Assembly: GCA_028404615.1 (NCBI GenBank)
Contig: JAOOBT010000001.1
Location: 62,001 to 126,000 of the forward strand
From: Candidatus Pelagibacter sp.
GTDB taxonomy: Bacteria; Pseudomonadota; Alphaproteobacteria; Pelagibacterales; Pelagibacteraceae
Length of the DNA stretch: 64,000 nt
Reading direction: 5' to 3'
Positions within the stretch are counted from its first letter, which is position 1; every line of letters starts with the position of its first letter. This document shows positions 1-8,910 of this stretch, piece by piece. Position numbers and translations under genes: made by a program. The notes below the pieces were generated by a model that saw only the letters and a list, made by a program, of their open reading frames with translations, was not told the origin of the DNA and ran no database searches.

Positions 1-2
1 TT

Positions 3-128
3 GGTAAAAGAAATTTTGGTAAAGTTTCAGTTATATCTGGATTAAATGAAGGTGATATTGTGATTAGCGAGGGTGTTTCTAAAGTGAGAGATAAAGCTAA
101 AATTAAAATTGTTACATCAGCAAAATAA
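3..128 (+). CDS. RND efflux periplasmic adaptor (membrane fusion protein), C-terminal end only
   Basis: Only the last 41 codons are in the window, reading GKRNFGKVSVISGLNEGD to the TAA at 126-128. A beta-strand pattern with a G-L-x-x-G-D-x-V-I/V motif at the C-terminus is typical of HlyD/AcrA-family adaptors, which link an inner-membrane RND pump to an outer-membrane channel. The next gene, an RND pump, begins with ATG immediately after this stop codon, so the two are almost certainly one operon. The identification rests on this short tail plus the neighbour. Confidence 0.75.
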   Translation, partial: GKRNFGKVSVISGLNEGDIVISEGVSKVRDKAKIKIVTSAK

Positions 129-3100
129 ATGTTTTTAACTGACCTTTCAATCAAACGACCTGTTGTGGCCTCAGTAATGAGTTTAGTTTTAGTTATATTT
201 GGTTTAGTAACTTTTCAAGAAATACCAACAGACGAATTGCCTGATGTTCAGCCGCCAGTTGTTACAATTCAAACTGAATATAGAGGCGCTTCGGCTGAAA
301 TAGTTGACACACAAATTACACAAAAAATTGAAGATTTTGTTGGAGGCACTCCAGGATTAGAGACTATTGACTCTTTCAGTGAAGATGAAAGCTCTAGAAT
401 TACTCTAACATTTGAAACTGATTTAGATTTAGACGATGTAACTAACGATGTCAGAAGTTCTGTATCTAGAGTTTTAGATAACTTACCAGAAGGGGCTGAA
501 CAACCCGAAATATTTAAACAAAGTGCAGGTATGCGTACAACAATGTGGTTATCTTTTAATTCTGAAACTATGTCTGACTTAGAGTTAACTGACTACGCAG
601 ATAGATATTTAACGGATACATTTTCTACAGTTGATGGCGTAGGTCGAGTTAGACTTGGTGGTCAAAGAGAATTATCACTTAGGATTTGGTTGGACCCTAT
701 TGCACTTGCTGCTAGAGATTTAACCACCCAAGAAGTTGAAAACGTATTAAGGAAGGAAAATGTAGAATTTCCAGCAGGGAGAATAGAATCAAAAGATATT
801 GATCTTACGATTAAGTTGAATAAAGCCTACAGTAATTTAGAAAATTATAAAAATTTACCACTTAAAAGAGCAACTGACGGATCAATTATTAAACTTTCTG
901 ATGTAGCAAGAGTAGAGCTTGGCGCAGAGTCAACACGTACTTTATTTAAAGGCAATGGAAAGCAAGTGGTAGGAATAGGTATTTACCAGCAATCAGATGC
1001 TAATACTATTGCTGTTGCCGATGGAATTAAAAAGAAAATTAAAGAGCTCAAATCTAGCTTACCCCCGAATACAACATTAGAAGTTTCATTTGACAGAAGT
1101 AACTATATTAAAGCTGCAATTAAAGAAGTTTATAAAACTCTTTTTATTGCTTTGATTTTAGTAACTATAATAATTTACCTTTTTTTGGGAAATATAAGAG
1201 CCTTAGTGGTTCCTTTGGTAGCTTTACCAGTCTCATTAATTTCAACTTTTTTAGCAATTTATATTTTTGATTTTTCAATCAACCTCTTTACTCTTATGGC
1301 TTTAGTATTAGCCATCGGAATCGTTGTAGATGATGCGATTGTAATGTTAGAAAATATTGTAAGAAGAATAGAGTTAGGAGATACCCCTCTTGTTGCAGCA
1401 TTTAAAGGAGCTAAGCAAGTTTCGTTCGCAATTATCGCTACAACAGTCGTTTTGGTTGCTGTCTTTGTCCCTTTAATTTTTATTAAAGGAATTACAGGTG
1501 TACTATTTACACAAACTGCAATCACACTTGCAGCTGCTGTCATTATATCAAGTTTTGTGGCTTTATCTTTGAGTCCAATGTTGGCGAGTAAATTTCTTAA
1601 GCAAAATATGAATAAGTCAAAAATAGTTTCAAAATTTGAGAAATTTTTAAAGAATTTAACTTATTTATATAAAGTATCTTTGCTAGGTTGGATCAAAAAA
1701 AGAACGACGATAACAATCTTTCTATTAGCCACATTAGCTCTAACATTATTTTTTTTCAATTTTACAAAAAAAGAATTAATTGCTCCTGAAGACAGAGGGG
1801 CGTTCTTTGTAATCGTAAAAGCGCCTCAAGGTTCCGGCTTTAATTTTACGAAGGATAGAGCTGAGGAAATTGAAGGTCTTTTATTGCCTAATGTAGGTAA
1901 AGGTGAATACAGAAAATTGATTATGAGAGTGCCAGGGTTTGGTAAATCCGCAAAACAAGTAAATAGTGGTTTTATTATTGTACTACTTGAGCCTTGGAAA
2001 AAAAGAGATCGTCACGGTGTTGAAATAATGAGAGAATCTTTTGGGAAAATTTCAAAAGTACCCGGTGTATTAGCTTTTCCAATCATGCCTCAAGGAATAA
2101 GAACAGGAGGAATTGAGAGCCCTGTGCAATTTGTTATTTTAGGAAATACGTATGATCAGCTTATTGAATGGAAAGAAATTATTAAAAAAGAGGCAAGAAA
2201 AAATCCAGGACTTACTTCGATAGAAGATGATTTCGATCTAAACAAACCTCAACTAAATGTAAAAATTGATCAAAAGAAAGCTGCTGACCTTGGGGTTTCA
2301 ACAGAGGATATAGGTAAAACCATTGAAACAATTTTCGGATCAAGAAGAGTAACAAATTTTACTAGAGACGGTAAAGAATATTCTATTATTCTCCAAGGAG
2401 ATATTAAAGATAGACAGGAGCCTGATAGCATAAGTAAAGTTTTTGTTAGATCAAAGAACAATAATAAACTTGTATCGATCTCTAATCTAGTTGCATACGA
2501 TGAGGAAGGTCAGTCACCGTTCCTTGCAAGATATAATAGGCAAAAGGCTGTTACTATTTCAGCAAGATTAGTTGGCGACTATTCGCTTGATGAAGCGCTT
2601 AAATTTTTAGTCGGAGTAGTTGAACAAAATACTCCTCAAGCCAAAATAGCTTACAAAGGAGAAAGTGAAGAATATAAAAAAACTAATACTGAATTATATG
2701 TAATTTTTGCTCTAGCTTTAATTACTGCTTATCTTGCATTGAGCGCACAATTTGAAAGTTGGAAACATCCATTTACAATCATGTTAACTGTTCCAATGGC
2801 TATTCTTGGTGGTTTACTGGGTTTGCTCGTAGTCGGTTCATCTTTAAACGTCTACAGCCAAATAGCTCTTATAATTCTGATAGGATTGTCCGCAAAAAAT
2901 GGAATTTTAATTGTTGAATTTGCAAATCAATTAAGAAAGGAAGGTAAAAATTTAGAAGTTGCCGTATTTGAAGCAGCAGCTATAAGATTAAGACCCATAC
3001 TTATGACAAGTTTATCTACAATCATTGGGGTCTTGCCTTTAATTCTTGGAACTGGCCCGGGTGCAGCAAGTAGACTTACTGTTGGGATAACTATTTTCGG

Positions 3101-3224
3101 TGGAATGCTTTTTTCTACATTCTTTACGCTTTATGTAATTCCTACGATTTACACAATAGTTGGAAAAAATACAAAAAGGATTGATGCAGTAGAAATTGAT
3201 TTAAATAAACAGCTTAAAAAATAA
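129..3224 (+). CDS. RND-family efflux pump, inner-membrane permease (AcrB/MexF type)
   Basis: At 1031 aa this is the usual length for a hydrophobe/amphiphile efflux RND transporter. The N-terminus (FLTDLSIKRPVVASVMSLV) is the classical cytoplasmic start and first membrane helix. Two large periplasmic loops flank helix clusters at roughly residues 335-545 and 860-1010. Proton-relay residues are present: Asp401-Asp402 in the TM4 motif GIVVDDAIV, and Lys923 in the TM10 motif SAKNGILIVEFA. It would exchange protons for export of drugs, detergent-like compounds or metabolites, working with the upstream adaptor. Substrate cannot be told from sequence. It ends in an 11-bp convergent overlap with the next, minus-strand gene. 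Confidence 0.95.
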   Translation: MFLTDLSIKRPVVASVMSLVLVIFGLVTFQEIPTDELPDVQPPVVTIQTEYRGASAEIVDTQITQKIEDFVGGTPGLETIDSFSEDESSRITLTFETDLDLDDVTNDVRSSVSRVLDNLPEGAEQPEIFKQSAGMRTTMWLSFNSETMSDLELTDYADRYLTDTFSTVDGVGRVRLGGQRELSLRIWLDPIALAARDLTTQEVENVLRKENVEFPAGRIESKDIDLTIKLNKAYSNLENYKNLPLKRATDGSIIKLSDVARVELGAESTRTLFKGNGKQVVGIGIYQQSDANTIAVADGIKKKIKELKSSLPPNTTLEVSFDRSNYIKAAIKEVYKTLFIALILVTIIIYLFLGNIRALVVPLVALPVSLISTFLAIYIFDFSINLFTLMALVLAIGIVVDDAIVMLENIVRRIELGDTPLVAAFKGAKQVSFAIIATTVVLVAVFVPLIFIKGITGVLFTQTAITLAAAVIISSFVALSLSPMLASKFLKQNMNKSKIVSKFEKFLKNLTYLYKVSLLGWIKKRTTITIFLLATLALTLFFFNFTKKELIAPEDRGAFFVIVKAPQGSGFNFTKDRAEEIEGLLLPNVGKGEYRKLIMRVPGFGKSAKQVNSGFIIVLLEPWKKRDRHGVEIMRESFGKISKVPGVLAFPIMPQGIRTGGIESPVQFVILGNTYDQLIEWKEIIKKEARKNPGLTSIEDDFDLNKPQLNVKIDQKKAADLGVSTEDIGKTIETIFGSRRVTNFTRDGKEYSIILQGDIKDRQEPDSISKVFVRSKNNNKLVSISNLVAYDEEGQSPFLARYNRQKAVTISARLVGDYSLDEALKFLVGVVEQNTPQAKIAYKGESEEYKKTNTELYVIFALALITAYLALSAQFESWKHPFTIMLTVPMAILGGLLGLLVVGSSLNVYSQIALIILIGLSAKNGILIVEFANQLRKEGKNLEVAVFEAAAIRLRPILMTSLSTIIGVLPLILGTGPGAASRLTVGITIFGGMLFSTFFTLYVIPTIYTIVGKNTKRIDAVEIDLNKQLKK

Positions 3225-3813
3225 TATATTTATTTTTATCTAAATTTTTTTTACAAAGTGTTAATTGTTTTCTATATTTGTTTGCCATATCCTTAACTGA
3301 TTTTGCGTAGATAATGGCTTTCTCGTCTTTTGAATAATTTTTATAATCACCCCAGCCTTTATAATAAGCTAAATACTGTTTATATGGATCCTTCTTGGAA
3401 ATTTTTAAAATCTTATTAGTTTTATGGATATACCAACCTATAAAATCAACAGAGTCTTTGAATCTAGCTCTTGTAGCTAAAGGACTATTAGTCTCTTTTT
3501 TATATTGTTCCCATGTTCCTTTAACTGCTTGAGAGTATCCAAATGAACTTGAAGGTCTTTTGAAAGGAATAACTTTAAACAATTTTTTTCGTGGTGGCTT
3601 AGCTAACCAATTGAAATCACTTTCTTTTTTAACAAAGGCTAGTTGTAAATGAATAGGTGCTCCCCATCTTTCATAAGAAGCTTTTGCGTGTTTATACCAA
3701 AGATATCTTTCCTCAAAAATTGCGCAGCTATTTTGCGTATTTTTTGGTATCGAAGAACATGCGTTAAGAATAAATAAAATTAAAATTATTATAATTTTTT
3801 TAAAATGAATCAC
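3214..3813 (-). CDS. Lipoprotein with lytic-transglycosylase-like (SLT) domain
   Basis: The 199-aa product opens with a lipoprotein signal: a basic start, a hydrophobic run and lipobox LNACS with Cys19 as the lipidation site. The segment LAFVKKESDFNWLAKPP matches the catalytic-Glu region of SLT/lysozyme-like folds, with Glu64 as the likely acid. SSSFGYSQAVKGTWEQYK (about residues 89-106) resembles the following G-x-x-Q...WEQY motif. A role in cleaving or remodelling peptidoglycan from an outer-membrane anchor is inferred. It follows the thermonuclease-like gene by 20 bp on the same strand, so the three minus-strand genes here probably form one transcript. Catalytic activity is not certain because the domain is small. 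Confidence 0.75.
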   Translation of the reverse strand: MIHFKKIIIILILFILNACSSIPKNTQNSCAIFEERYLWYKHAKASYERWGAPIHLQLAFVKKESDFNWLAKPPRKKLFKVIPFKRPSSSFGYSQAVKGTWEQYKKETNSPLATRARFKDSVDFIGWYIHKTNKILKISKKDPYKQYLAYYKGWGDYKNYSKDEKAIIYAKSVKDMANKYRKQLTLCKKNLDKNKYIIF

Positions 3814-3833
3814 TTACTAATTTATACTAAAAA

Positions 3834-4337
3834 TTAGTTAAGCTTTCTCCACTTTTCTGGCATTATAAAAGATCCTTTCCACAAACCAAGCTTATTTTCT
3901 TTTGCGTAAGCTTCATCTCTCACATAATCTTTTGAATATCTTTTGTAAGCTACTGCATTACCGTTCCTTACCATCCATTTATTAAGATTGATTTTATCTT
4001 TAAAACAAGTAGCTAAAAATCTTTTGTATCTATCTTTTGATGACGAAATGCATTTTATTTTTGAATAATTAATTTTATCTACCAGTTTTTTTTTTGCCAT
4101 AACACCACATGAATAATCTTTATTAAATTCAAAACCAATTATTACTGAAATTTTTAAAAATGGTTTTTTACATTGTTGTTTGATTTCTGGAGCATCAATT
4201 CCTTCTAGTCTTATTTTTTTATTATTAATGTGTACAGTGTCACCATCAATTATTATTGGCACTCCATAAATTTCTGTACTATTAAGCGTTTGGGCTAAGA
4301 AAAACGTTAAGATTAATATTAAAGCTGTTTTCGCCAT
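3834..4337 (-). CDS. Secreted thermonuclease-like (SNase-fold) protein
   Basis: A signal peptide (about residues 1-20, MAKTALILILTFFLAQT) precedes a single staphylococcal-nuclease-like domain. Visible family motifs are VPIIIDGDTVHINNKKIRLEGIDAPE in two parts (the IDGDT metal loop and the RLxGIDAPE core), RYKRFLATC, and MVRNGNAVAYKRYSKDYVRDE near the C-terminus, ending in GLWKG. These cover the Asp, Arg and Glu positions used for Ca-dependent phosphodiester cleavage in the family. It probably acts in the periplasm on DNA or RNA, perhaps for nucleotide salvage (inference). Its start lies inside the end of the VanZ-like gene (19-bp overlap), implying translational coupling. Confidence 0.85.
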   Translation of the reverse strand: MAKTALILILTFFLAQTLNSTEIYGVPIIIDGDTVHINNKKIRLEGIDAPEIKQQCKKPFLKISVIIGFEFNKDYSCGVMAKKKLVDKINYSKIKCISSSKDRYKRFLATCFKDKINLNKWMVRNGNAVAYKRYSKDYVRDEAYAKENKLGLWKGSFIMPEKWRKLN

Positions 4338-4714
4338 TTTACAAAACTGTTAATTAATAAAATTATAACTACTCCAGTAAAATTAGCTATTAAATCATAC
4401 AATTCAAAAGCCCTATTAGGAACTATTAAGTGAAAAATTTCTAATATGCAGGAAATAAATAGAATAAATAGATAATTAGTCAAAATATTTTTAATTCTTA
4501 ATCTGACTATTATTACTAATACAGTAATATAAGAAAAAAAAATTAAGTGATTTATAGATGTTCCAATTGGGTTAGTTATTAAATTTGGTTGTTGGCCTAA
4601 GTTGCCATATAAAAAATATCCTAATAAACTTCCAGGAAATAAATACAGAATAAGTAAAACTATTAATGAAAAATAGTAAACATACTCTGTTAATTTAAAT
4701 ATAGTATTTTTCAT
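4319..4714 (-). CDS. VanZ-like small integral membrane protein
   Basis: This 131-aa protein has about four hydrophobic helices. The stretch EIFHLIVPNRAFELYDLIANFTGVVIILL fits the VanZ-family signature, where a Glu/His pair is followed by P-x-R-x-x-x-x-x-D-x-x-A-N-x-x-G. VanZ-like proteins are membrane proteins of poorly defined role, named after a teicoplanin-resistance factor. It is the first gene of a minus-strand trio with the thermonuclease-like and SLT-like genes and is divergent from gpmA across a 40-bp gap. The family call is reasonable but rests on one motif. Confidence 0.65.
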   Translation of the reverse strand: MKNTIFKLTEYVYYFSLIVLLILYLFPGSLLGYFLYGNLGQQPNLITNPIGTSINHLIFFSYITVLVIIVRLRIKNILTNYLFILFISCILEIFHLIVPNRAFELYDLIANFTGVVIILLINSFVKWRKQL

Positions 4715-4754
4715 TAATGATTAAATATAGTACATAATAGCTATTTTAACTATT

Positions 4755-5474
4755 ATGACTAAATTAATTCTCACAAGACATGGACAAAGTGTTTGGAATG
4801 CAGAAAATAGGTTTACAGGTTGGGTAGATGTAGATCTTTCAGATAAAGGGGTCCTGGAAGCTGAAAAATCAGGTCAGATTATAAAAGATTTAAACATTAA
4901 CATAGATATCTCTTATACTTCATATTTAAAAAGGGCGATTAAAACTCTAACAACTATTCTTAAAAAAAATAACCTAGAGCTAAAATTCAATACTGCTTGG
5001 CAACTAAATGAAAGGCACTATGGATCGTTAACGGGTTTAAACAAAGAAGAAACAAAGAATAAAATTGGAGAAGAACAATTCAAAAAGTACAGGAGATCCT
5101 GGGATGTAGCCCCTCCTCCAATGGAGGAAAAAAGTGAATACCTAAATTTATTTAGTCCACTGAATGCTAGTATACCTGTGGGAATGACCCCATTTACTGA
5201 ATCCTTAAAAAGTACATATGACAGGGTGGTACCTTTTTATGAGGTTGAAATTAAGAAAAATCTTTTAGAAAATAATAATATTTTAATTTCAGCTCATGGA
5301 AATTCTCTAAGGGCTTTATGTAAATATTTATTTAATATTTCGGATACAAAAATAAATGAATTGGAAATACCAACAGGTAATCCGCTGTTAATTGAATTTG
5401 GTGATAATTTAAAAATTGAAAAATATTATTATTTAGACAATTCCAGAGCTAAGGATATAATTTTTAATCAATAA
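4755..5474 (+). CDS. gpmA: 2,3-bisphosphoglycerate-dependent phosphoglycerate mutase
   Basis: The 239-aa product interconverts 3- and 2-phosphoglycerate in lower glycolysis/gluconeogenesis. The phosphohistidine motif LTRHGQSVWN sits at residues 5-14, followed by ENRFTGWVDVDLS, the ERHYGSLTGLNK motif (near 90-101) and the second catalytic histidine in SAHGNSLRALC (near residue 180). All dPGM hallmarks are present, so this is the cofactor-dependent rather than the cofactor-independent enzyme. It is monocistronic: divergent from the VanZ-like gene and convergent with the nucleotidyltransferase gene, overlapping that gene's end by 11 bp. Confidence 0.95.
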   Translation: MTKLILTRHGQSVWNAENRFTGWVDVDLSDKGVLEAEKSGQIIKDLNINIDISYTSYLKRAIKTLTTILKKNNLELKFNTAWQLNERHYGSLTGLNKEETKNKIGEEQFKKYRRSWDVAPPPMEEKSEYLNLFSPLNASIPVGMTPFTESLKSTYDRVVPFYEVEIKKNLLENNNILISAHGNSLRALCKYLFNISDTKINELEIPTGNPLLIEFGDNLKIEKYYYLDNSRAKDIIFNQ

Positions 5475-6162
5475 TATTAAGACTTTGAATTTTCCTATAC
5501 ATATCAGAAGTGTTTAAGTGGTAAAATTTTTGATTACTTTCTAAGCCCAGTAAGTTTTTATCTTTAATTAATCTATTCCATACTTTATTCAGTGAAAAAA
5601 CTTCTGATTTTTCATTCGTGAAAACACTTCTATTAATAATTTGCAATCCAGTAAAAATAAATTGATTTTCACTATCCTTAGAAATTTTTTCATTATTTAA
5701 ATTAAAATCTCCTTTAAAGGATGGATCAATGGATAATTTTTTGTTCACTAAAAGTAATGTCGGTTTATTATTCTTTAAATAAATAGCCTCTAAACTCTTT
5801 AATTCTGCTAGATAATGTTTGCTCCAAACAGTATCTGGATTAATTACAAAAAAAGGATTGTCACTAAAATTTTGTGTACCTTTAAGTACACCACCGCCTG
5901 TGTCTAATAATAAATTTTCTTCATTAGAAATTGTAATCTTAACTTTAAATTTCTTTCTATTTATAAACGATTTAATCTGATCAGGAAGATAATGAACATT
6001 AATACTTATTTCTTGAACACCATGACTGATCAATAAATTTATCGCTCTTTCCAATAATGTGTAATTATTTATTTCTAATAATGGTTTAGGAGTTTTTAGT
6101 GTCAAAGGCTGCATTCTTTTTCCTAACCCTGCTGCTAAAATCATTCCATATTTAATATTCAT
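5464..6162 (-). CDS. murU: Sugar-1-phosphate nucleotidyltransferase, MurU-like
   Basis: The 232-aa product has the nucleotidyltransferase signature MILAAGLGKRMQPLT followed by TPKPLLEIN near the N-terminus, and DTGGGVLKG near residue 87. In Alphaproteobacteria and Pseudomonas, this short type placed next to an AmgK kinase is N-acetylmuramate-1-phosphate uridylyltransferase, which makes UDP-MurNAc from recycled peptidoglycan sugars. The start overlaps the kinase stop by 4 bp, the standard coupling arrangement. Other hexose-1-phosphate substrates cannot be excluded from sequence alone; the pairing with the kinase is the main argument for MurU. Confidence 0.8.
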   Translation of the reverse strand: MNIKYGMILAAGLGKRMQPLTLKTPKPLLEINNYTLLERAINLLISHGVQEISINVHYLPDQIKSFINRKKFKVKITISNEENLLLDTGGGVLKGTQNFSDNPFFVINPDTVWSKHYLAELKSLEAIYLKNNKPTLLLVNKKLSIDPSFKGDFNLNNEKISKDSENQFIFTGLQIINRSVFTNEKSEVFSLNKVWNRLIKDKNLLGLESNQKFYHLNTSDMYRKIQSLNIID

Positions 6163-7127
6163 ATTTTATTTAATTGTTTAAGTTTTTTAATAGACAAGTG
6201 TTTATAAAATAATAATTTTAAATTTTTGAGTACTGGATTTTGTAATCTTTTTTCTATGAGCGTCCATGTGTAAGGTAAAAATTTAAGATAATGATTTTTG
6301 TTATCTCTTTTGTATAAACGTACAAATATTCCTAATATTTTTAAATTTCTTTGCACTGACAAAATGTCAAAGTCATTTTTTAATTTTTTTATATGATTGT
6401 TTTTAAGTTTTGAATTCTTATGGTAAAAATCAAATAGTTTATTTTGTAATTTACTCGGTAATTTAATTCTTACGTCGTCAATTAAGGATGCTATATCATA
6501 CAAAGGATTTCCGATAATTGCATCCTGGCTATCAATTATTCCCAATTTGTTTTTATTAATCATTACATTTGAAATATGAAAATCTCTATGTACGAAAGTA
6601 TTATTTTGATAATTTAGATTTTTATAAACTTTATTTAGTTCAGATTTTAATATTTTTTTAATATTAGTAATTTTTTTATCTTTAAGGGCGTATTTTAAGT
6701 ACCAATCAAAAAACAAATCAGAATCTTTATGAAGATAGGATAATGTATATTTTGGTATTGTAATTTTAAAATTTTTAAATTTATAAAGTTTTTTTACTTT
6801 TATTTTTTGTATCTTAATTAATAATTTTATTAATGATTTATAGCTATTAAGTTTATTTTTTTTTGAAATTACGTGATCGTAGAAGGATTTTTCGCCTAAA
6901 TCAGATATTTCGATCATATCGTTTTTATAATGATTACTTATTAATTTTGGAGCATTAATCCTGTTGTGGTTAAGAATATTATTTATCACCACATATACTG
7001 CAAGATTCTTAAATTTTTCTTTTTTAGCAGTAACAATGATTGAGGTTTTGTTGTTTTTTTTTAATCTATAAAATTCTCTAAATGAAGCATCTCCTGAAAT
7101 TTTTTTTAATTTATATTTCATTTTCAA
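6159..7127 (-). CDS. amgK: Sugar kinase of the aminoglycoside-phosphotransferase fold, AmgK-like
   Basis: This 322-aa protein carries the APH catalytic loop HRDFHISNVMI and the metal-binding segment GIIDSQDAIIGNPLYDIASL (about residues 195-225). The N-terminal ISGDASFREFYRL is the nucleotide-loop version found in AmgK. AmgK phosphorylates the anomeric carbon of MurNAc/GlcNAc, and MurU then converts it to the UDP-sugar. The order tsaE-amgK-murU is common in Alphaproteobacteria. It overlaps tsaE by 17 bp and murU by 4 bp. The protein is extremely lysine-rich, as are its neighbours. Confidence 0.8.
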   Translation of the reverse strand: MKMKYKLKKISGDASFREFYRLKKNNKTSIIVTAKKEKFKNLAVYVVINNILNHNRINAPKLISNHYKNDMIEISDLGEKSFYDHVISKKNKLNSYKSLIKLLIKIQKIKVKKLYKFKNFKITIPKYTLSYLHKDSDLFFDWYLKYALKDKKITNIKKILKSELNKVYKNLNYQNNTFVHRDFHISNVMINKNKLGIIDSQDAIIGNPLYDIASLIDDVRIKLPSKLQNKLFDFYHKNSKLKNNHIKKLKNDFDILSVQRNLKILGIFVRLYKRDNKNHYLKFLPYTWTLIEKRLQNPVLKNLKLLFYKHLSIKKLKQLNKI

Positions 7128-7563
7128 AATCTTTCCATTTGTTTACCCCATTTATTTTCATTTTTCTTTCCTTATCTTTTTCTCCATACTCTAAATGAAT
7201 TTCTAATTTATTATTCAATGGTGTTTTAATTAAGTCTGGCCATTCTATAATTTTAATTGTTTTTTCATTTTCTGAAAAAATACCAAGATGATCTAATTCA
7301 TTGGCTTTTTTAATTCGATAAAGATCATAATGCATAATCTTAAGATCTTTAATTTCATATTCATAAAGTAGGTTAAATGTAGGACTTAACACCTCTGTTT
7401 CTTTAAGTCCTTTTTGATTTTGTAAGTTATTAATTAAAAATCTTGTGAATGTAGTCTTCCCTACACCGATTTCACCAATTAAGAAAATGTAATCTCCATT
7501 TTCTAATTTTTTTGAAATTGATTTAGATATTAGATTTAAATGGTCTAAAGATTTAACAATCAT
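7111..7563 (-). CDS. tsaE: tRNA t6A synthesis ATPase TsaE
   Basis: The 150-aa length fits TsaE (YjeE). The Walker A motif GEIGVGKTTFTRFL lies near residues 31-44. The family block LSPTFNLLYEYEIKDLKIMHYDLYRI and IIEWPDLI follow. TsaE works with TsaB and TsaD to put the threonylcarbamoyl group on A37 of ANN-decoding tRNAs. A short tsaB candidate sits 43 kb away in this same window. The gene follows ahcY by 9 bp and overlaps the kinase gene downstream. Confidence 0.92.
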   Translation of the reverse strand: MIVKSLDHLNLISKSISKKLENGDYIFLIGEIGVGKTTFTRFLINNLQNQKGLKETEVLSPTFNLLYEYEIKDLKIMHYDLYRIKKANELDHLGIFSENEKTIKIIEWPDLIKTPLNNKLEIHLEYGEKDKERKMKINGVNKWKDFENEI

Positions 7564-7572
7564 TAGCTACTG

Positions 7573-8862
7573 TTAGTAGCGATAAGTATCTGGTTTAAAT
7601 GGTCCTGATGGTTTAACGCTAATATAATCGGCTTGCTCTTTTGACATCTTTGTTAATTTAGCTCCCACTTTTTCTAAATGAAGCATTGCAACCTTTTCAT
7701 CAAGATGTTTTGGAAGCACATAAACTTTCTTCTCATATTTATCAGAATTGTTCCATAACTCAATTTGAGCAATCACTTGATTTGTAAATGAAGCGCTCAT
7801 CACAAAACTTGGGTGTCCTGTAGCGCATCCAAGATTAACCAATCTACCTTCAGCTAAAAGGATAATTCTTTTTTTACTAGGTAATTCTATTTCATGAACT
7901 TGAGGTTTTATTTCATCCCACTTATAATTCTTTAATGCTTCAACTTGTATTTCGTTATCAAAGTGACCAATGTTACAAAGTATTGCTCTGTCTTTCATAT
8001 TTCTCATATGATCCGCTGTAACTATGTCTTTGTTTCCTGTTGCGGTTACAACTATGTCAGCATCTTTTATAGCTTCATCCATAACAACAACTTCGTATCC
8101 TTCCATAGCAGCTTGTAACGCACATATTGGGTCTGTCTCGGTAACCATTACTCTTGCGCCTGCTTGCCTTAATGAAGCTGCGCTTCCTTTACCAACATCT
8201 CCGAATCCAGCTACAATGGCTACTTTACCTGACATCATTACATCTGTTGCTCTTTTAATCCCGTCTACTAAACTTTCTCTACAACCATAGAGATTATCAA
8301 ATTTTGATTTTGTCACTGAGTCATTTACATTTATAGCAGGAATTAATAATTCTTTATTAGACTCCATTTTTTTAAGAGCTAAAACTCCTGTTGTAGTTTC
8401 CTCTGAAACTCCTTTAATATCTTTTAATAAATTTTTATAATCTTTATGCATTAAAGCTGTAAGATCGCCACCATCATCTAAAATCATATTTGGTTTCCAA
8501 TCTTTTTTTCCTTCAATAGTTTGTCTAACGCACCACCAATATTCTTCCTCGGTTTCACCTTTCCAAGCAAATACAGGAATACCTGCTTTTGCGATTGCTG
8601 CAGCCGCATGATCTTGCGTCGAAAAAATATTACATGAAGACCATCTTACCTCTGCTCCTAGCTCTACTAAAGTTTCAATCAAAACGGCTGTTTGAATTGT
8701 CATATGAAGACAACCAAGGATTTTTGCACCCTTTAATGGTTTTTTACCTTTATATTCTTTTCTCAAAGCCATGAGTCCTGGCATTTCTGTCTCTGCTAGA
8801 GAAATTTCTTTTCTACCAAAGTCTGCCTGGGAAATATCTTTTACTTTATAATCTTGTGTCAT
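7573..8862 (-). CDS. ahcY: Adenosylhomocysteinase (S-adenosyl-L-homocysteine hydrolase)
   Basis: AhcY hydrolyses S-adenosylhomocysteine to adenosine and homocysteine, relieving inhibition of methyltransferases. Recognisable blocks include [35 protein letters not shown], the Rossmann NAD site [20 protein letters not shown], and the conserved C-terminus KPDTYRY. I place the start at 8862 ([19 protein letters not shown]), which matches the usual alphaproteobacterial N-terminus. The frame stays open to 8901, but those 13 codons look like leader. No obvious Shine-Dalgarno precedes 8862. It lies 48 bp downstream of chvG on the same strand, an order common in Alphaproteobacteria. Confidence 0.95.
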   Translation of the reverse strand: MTQDYKVKDISQADFGRKEISLAETEMPGLMALRKEYKGKKPLKGAKILGCLHMTIQTAVLIETLVELGAEVRWSSCNIFSTQDHAAAAIAKAGIPVFAWKGETEEEYWWCVRQTIEGKKDWKPNMILDDGGDLTALMHKDYKNLLKDIKGVSEETTTGVLALKKMESNKELLIPAINVNDSVTKSKFDNLYGCRESLVDGIKRATDVMMSGKVAIVAGFGDVGKGSAASLRQAGARVMVTETDPICALQAAMEGYEVVVMDEAIKDADIVVTATGNKDIVTADHMRNMKDRAILCNIGHFDNEIQVEALKNYKWDEIKPQVHEIELPSKKRIILLAEGRLVNLGCATGHPSFVMSASFTNQVIAQIELWNNSDKYEKKVYVLPKHLDEKVAMLHLEKVGAKLTKMSKEQADYISVKPSGPFKPDTYRY

Positions 8863-8910
8863 ATTGAAGGAGTTAATATCAACATAAATAAACCATAGCA
8901 AGAAATAATG

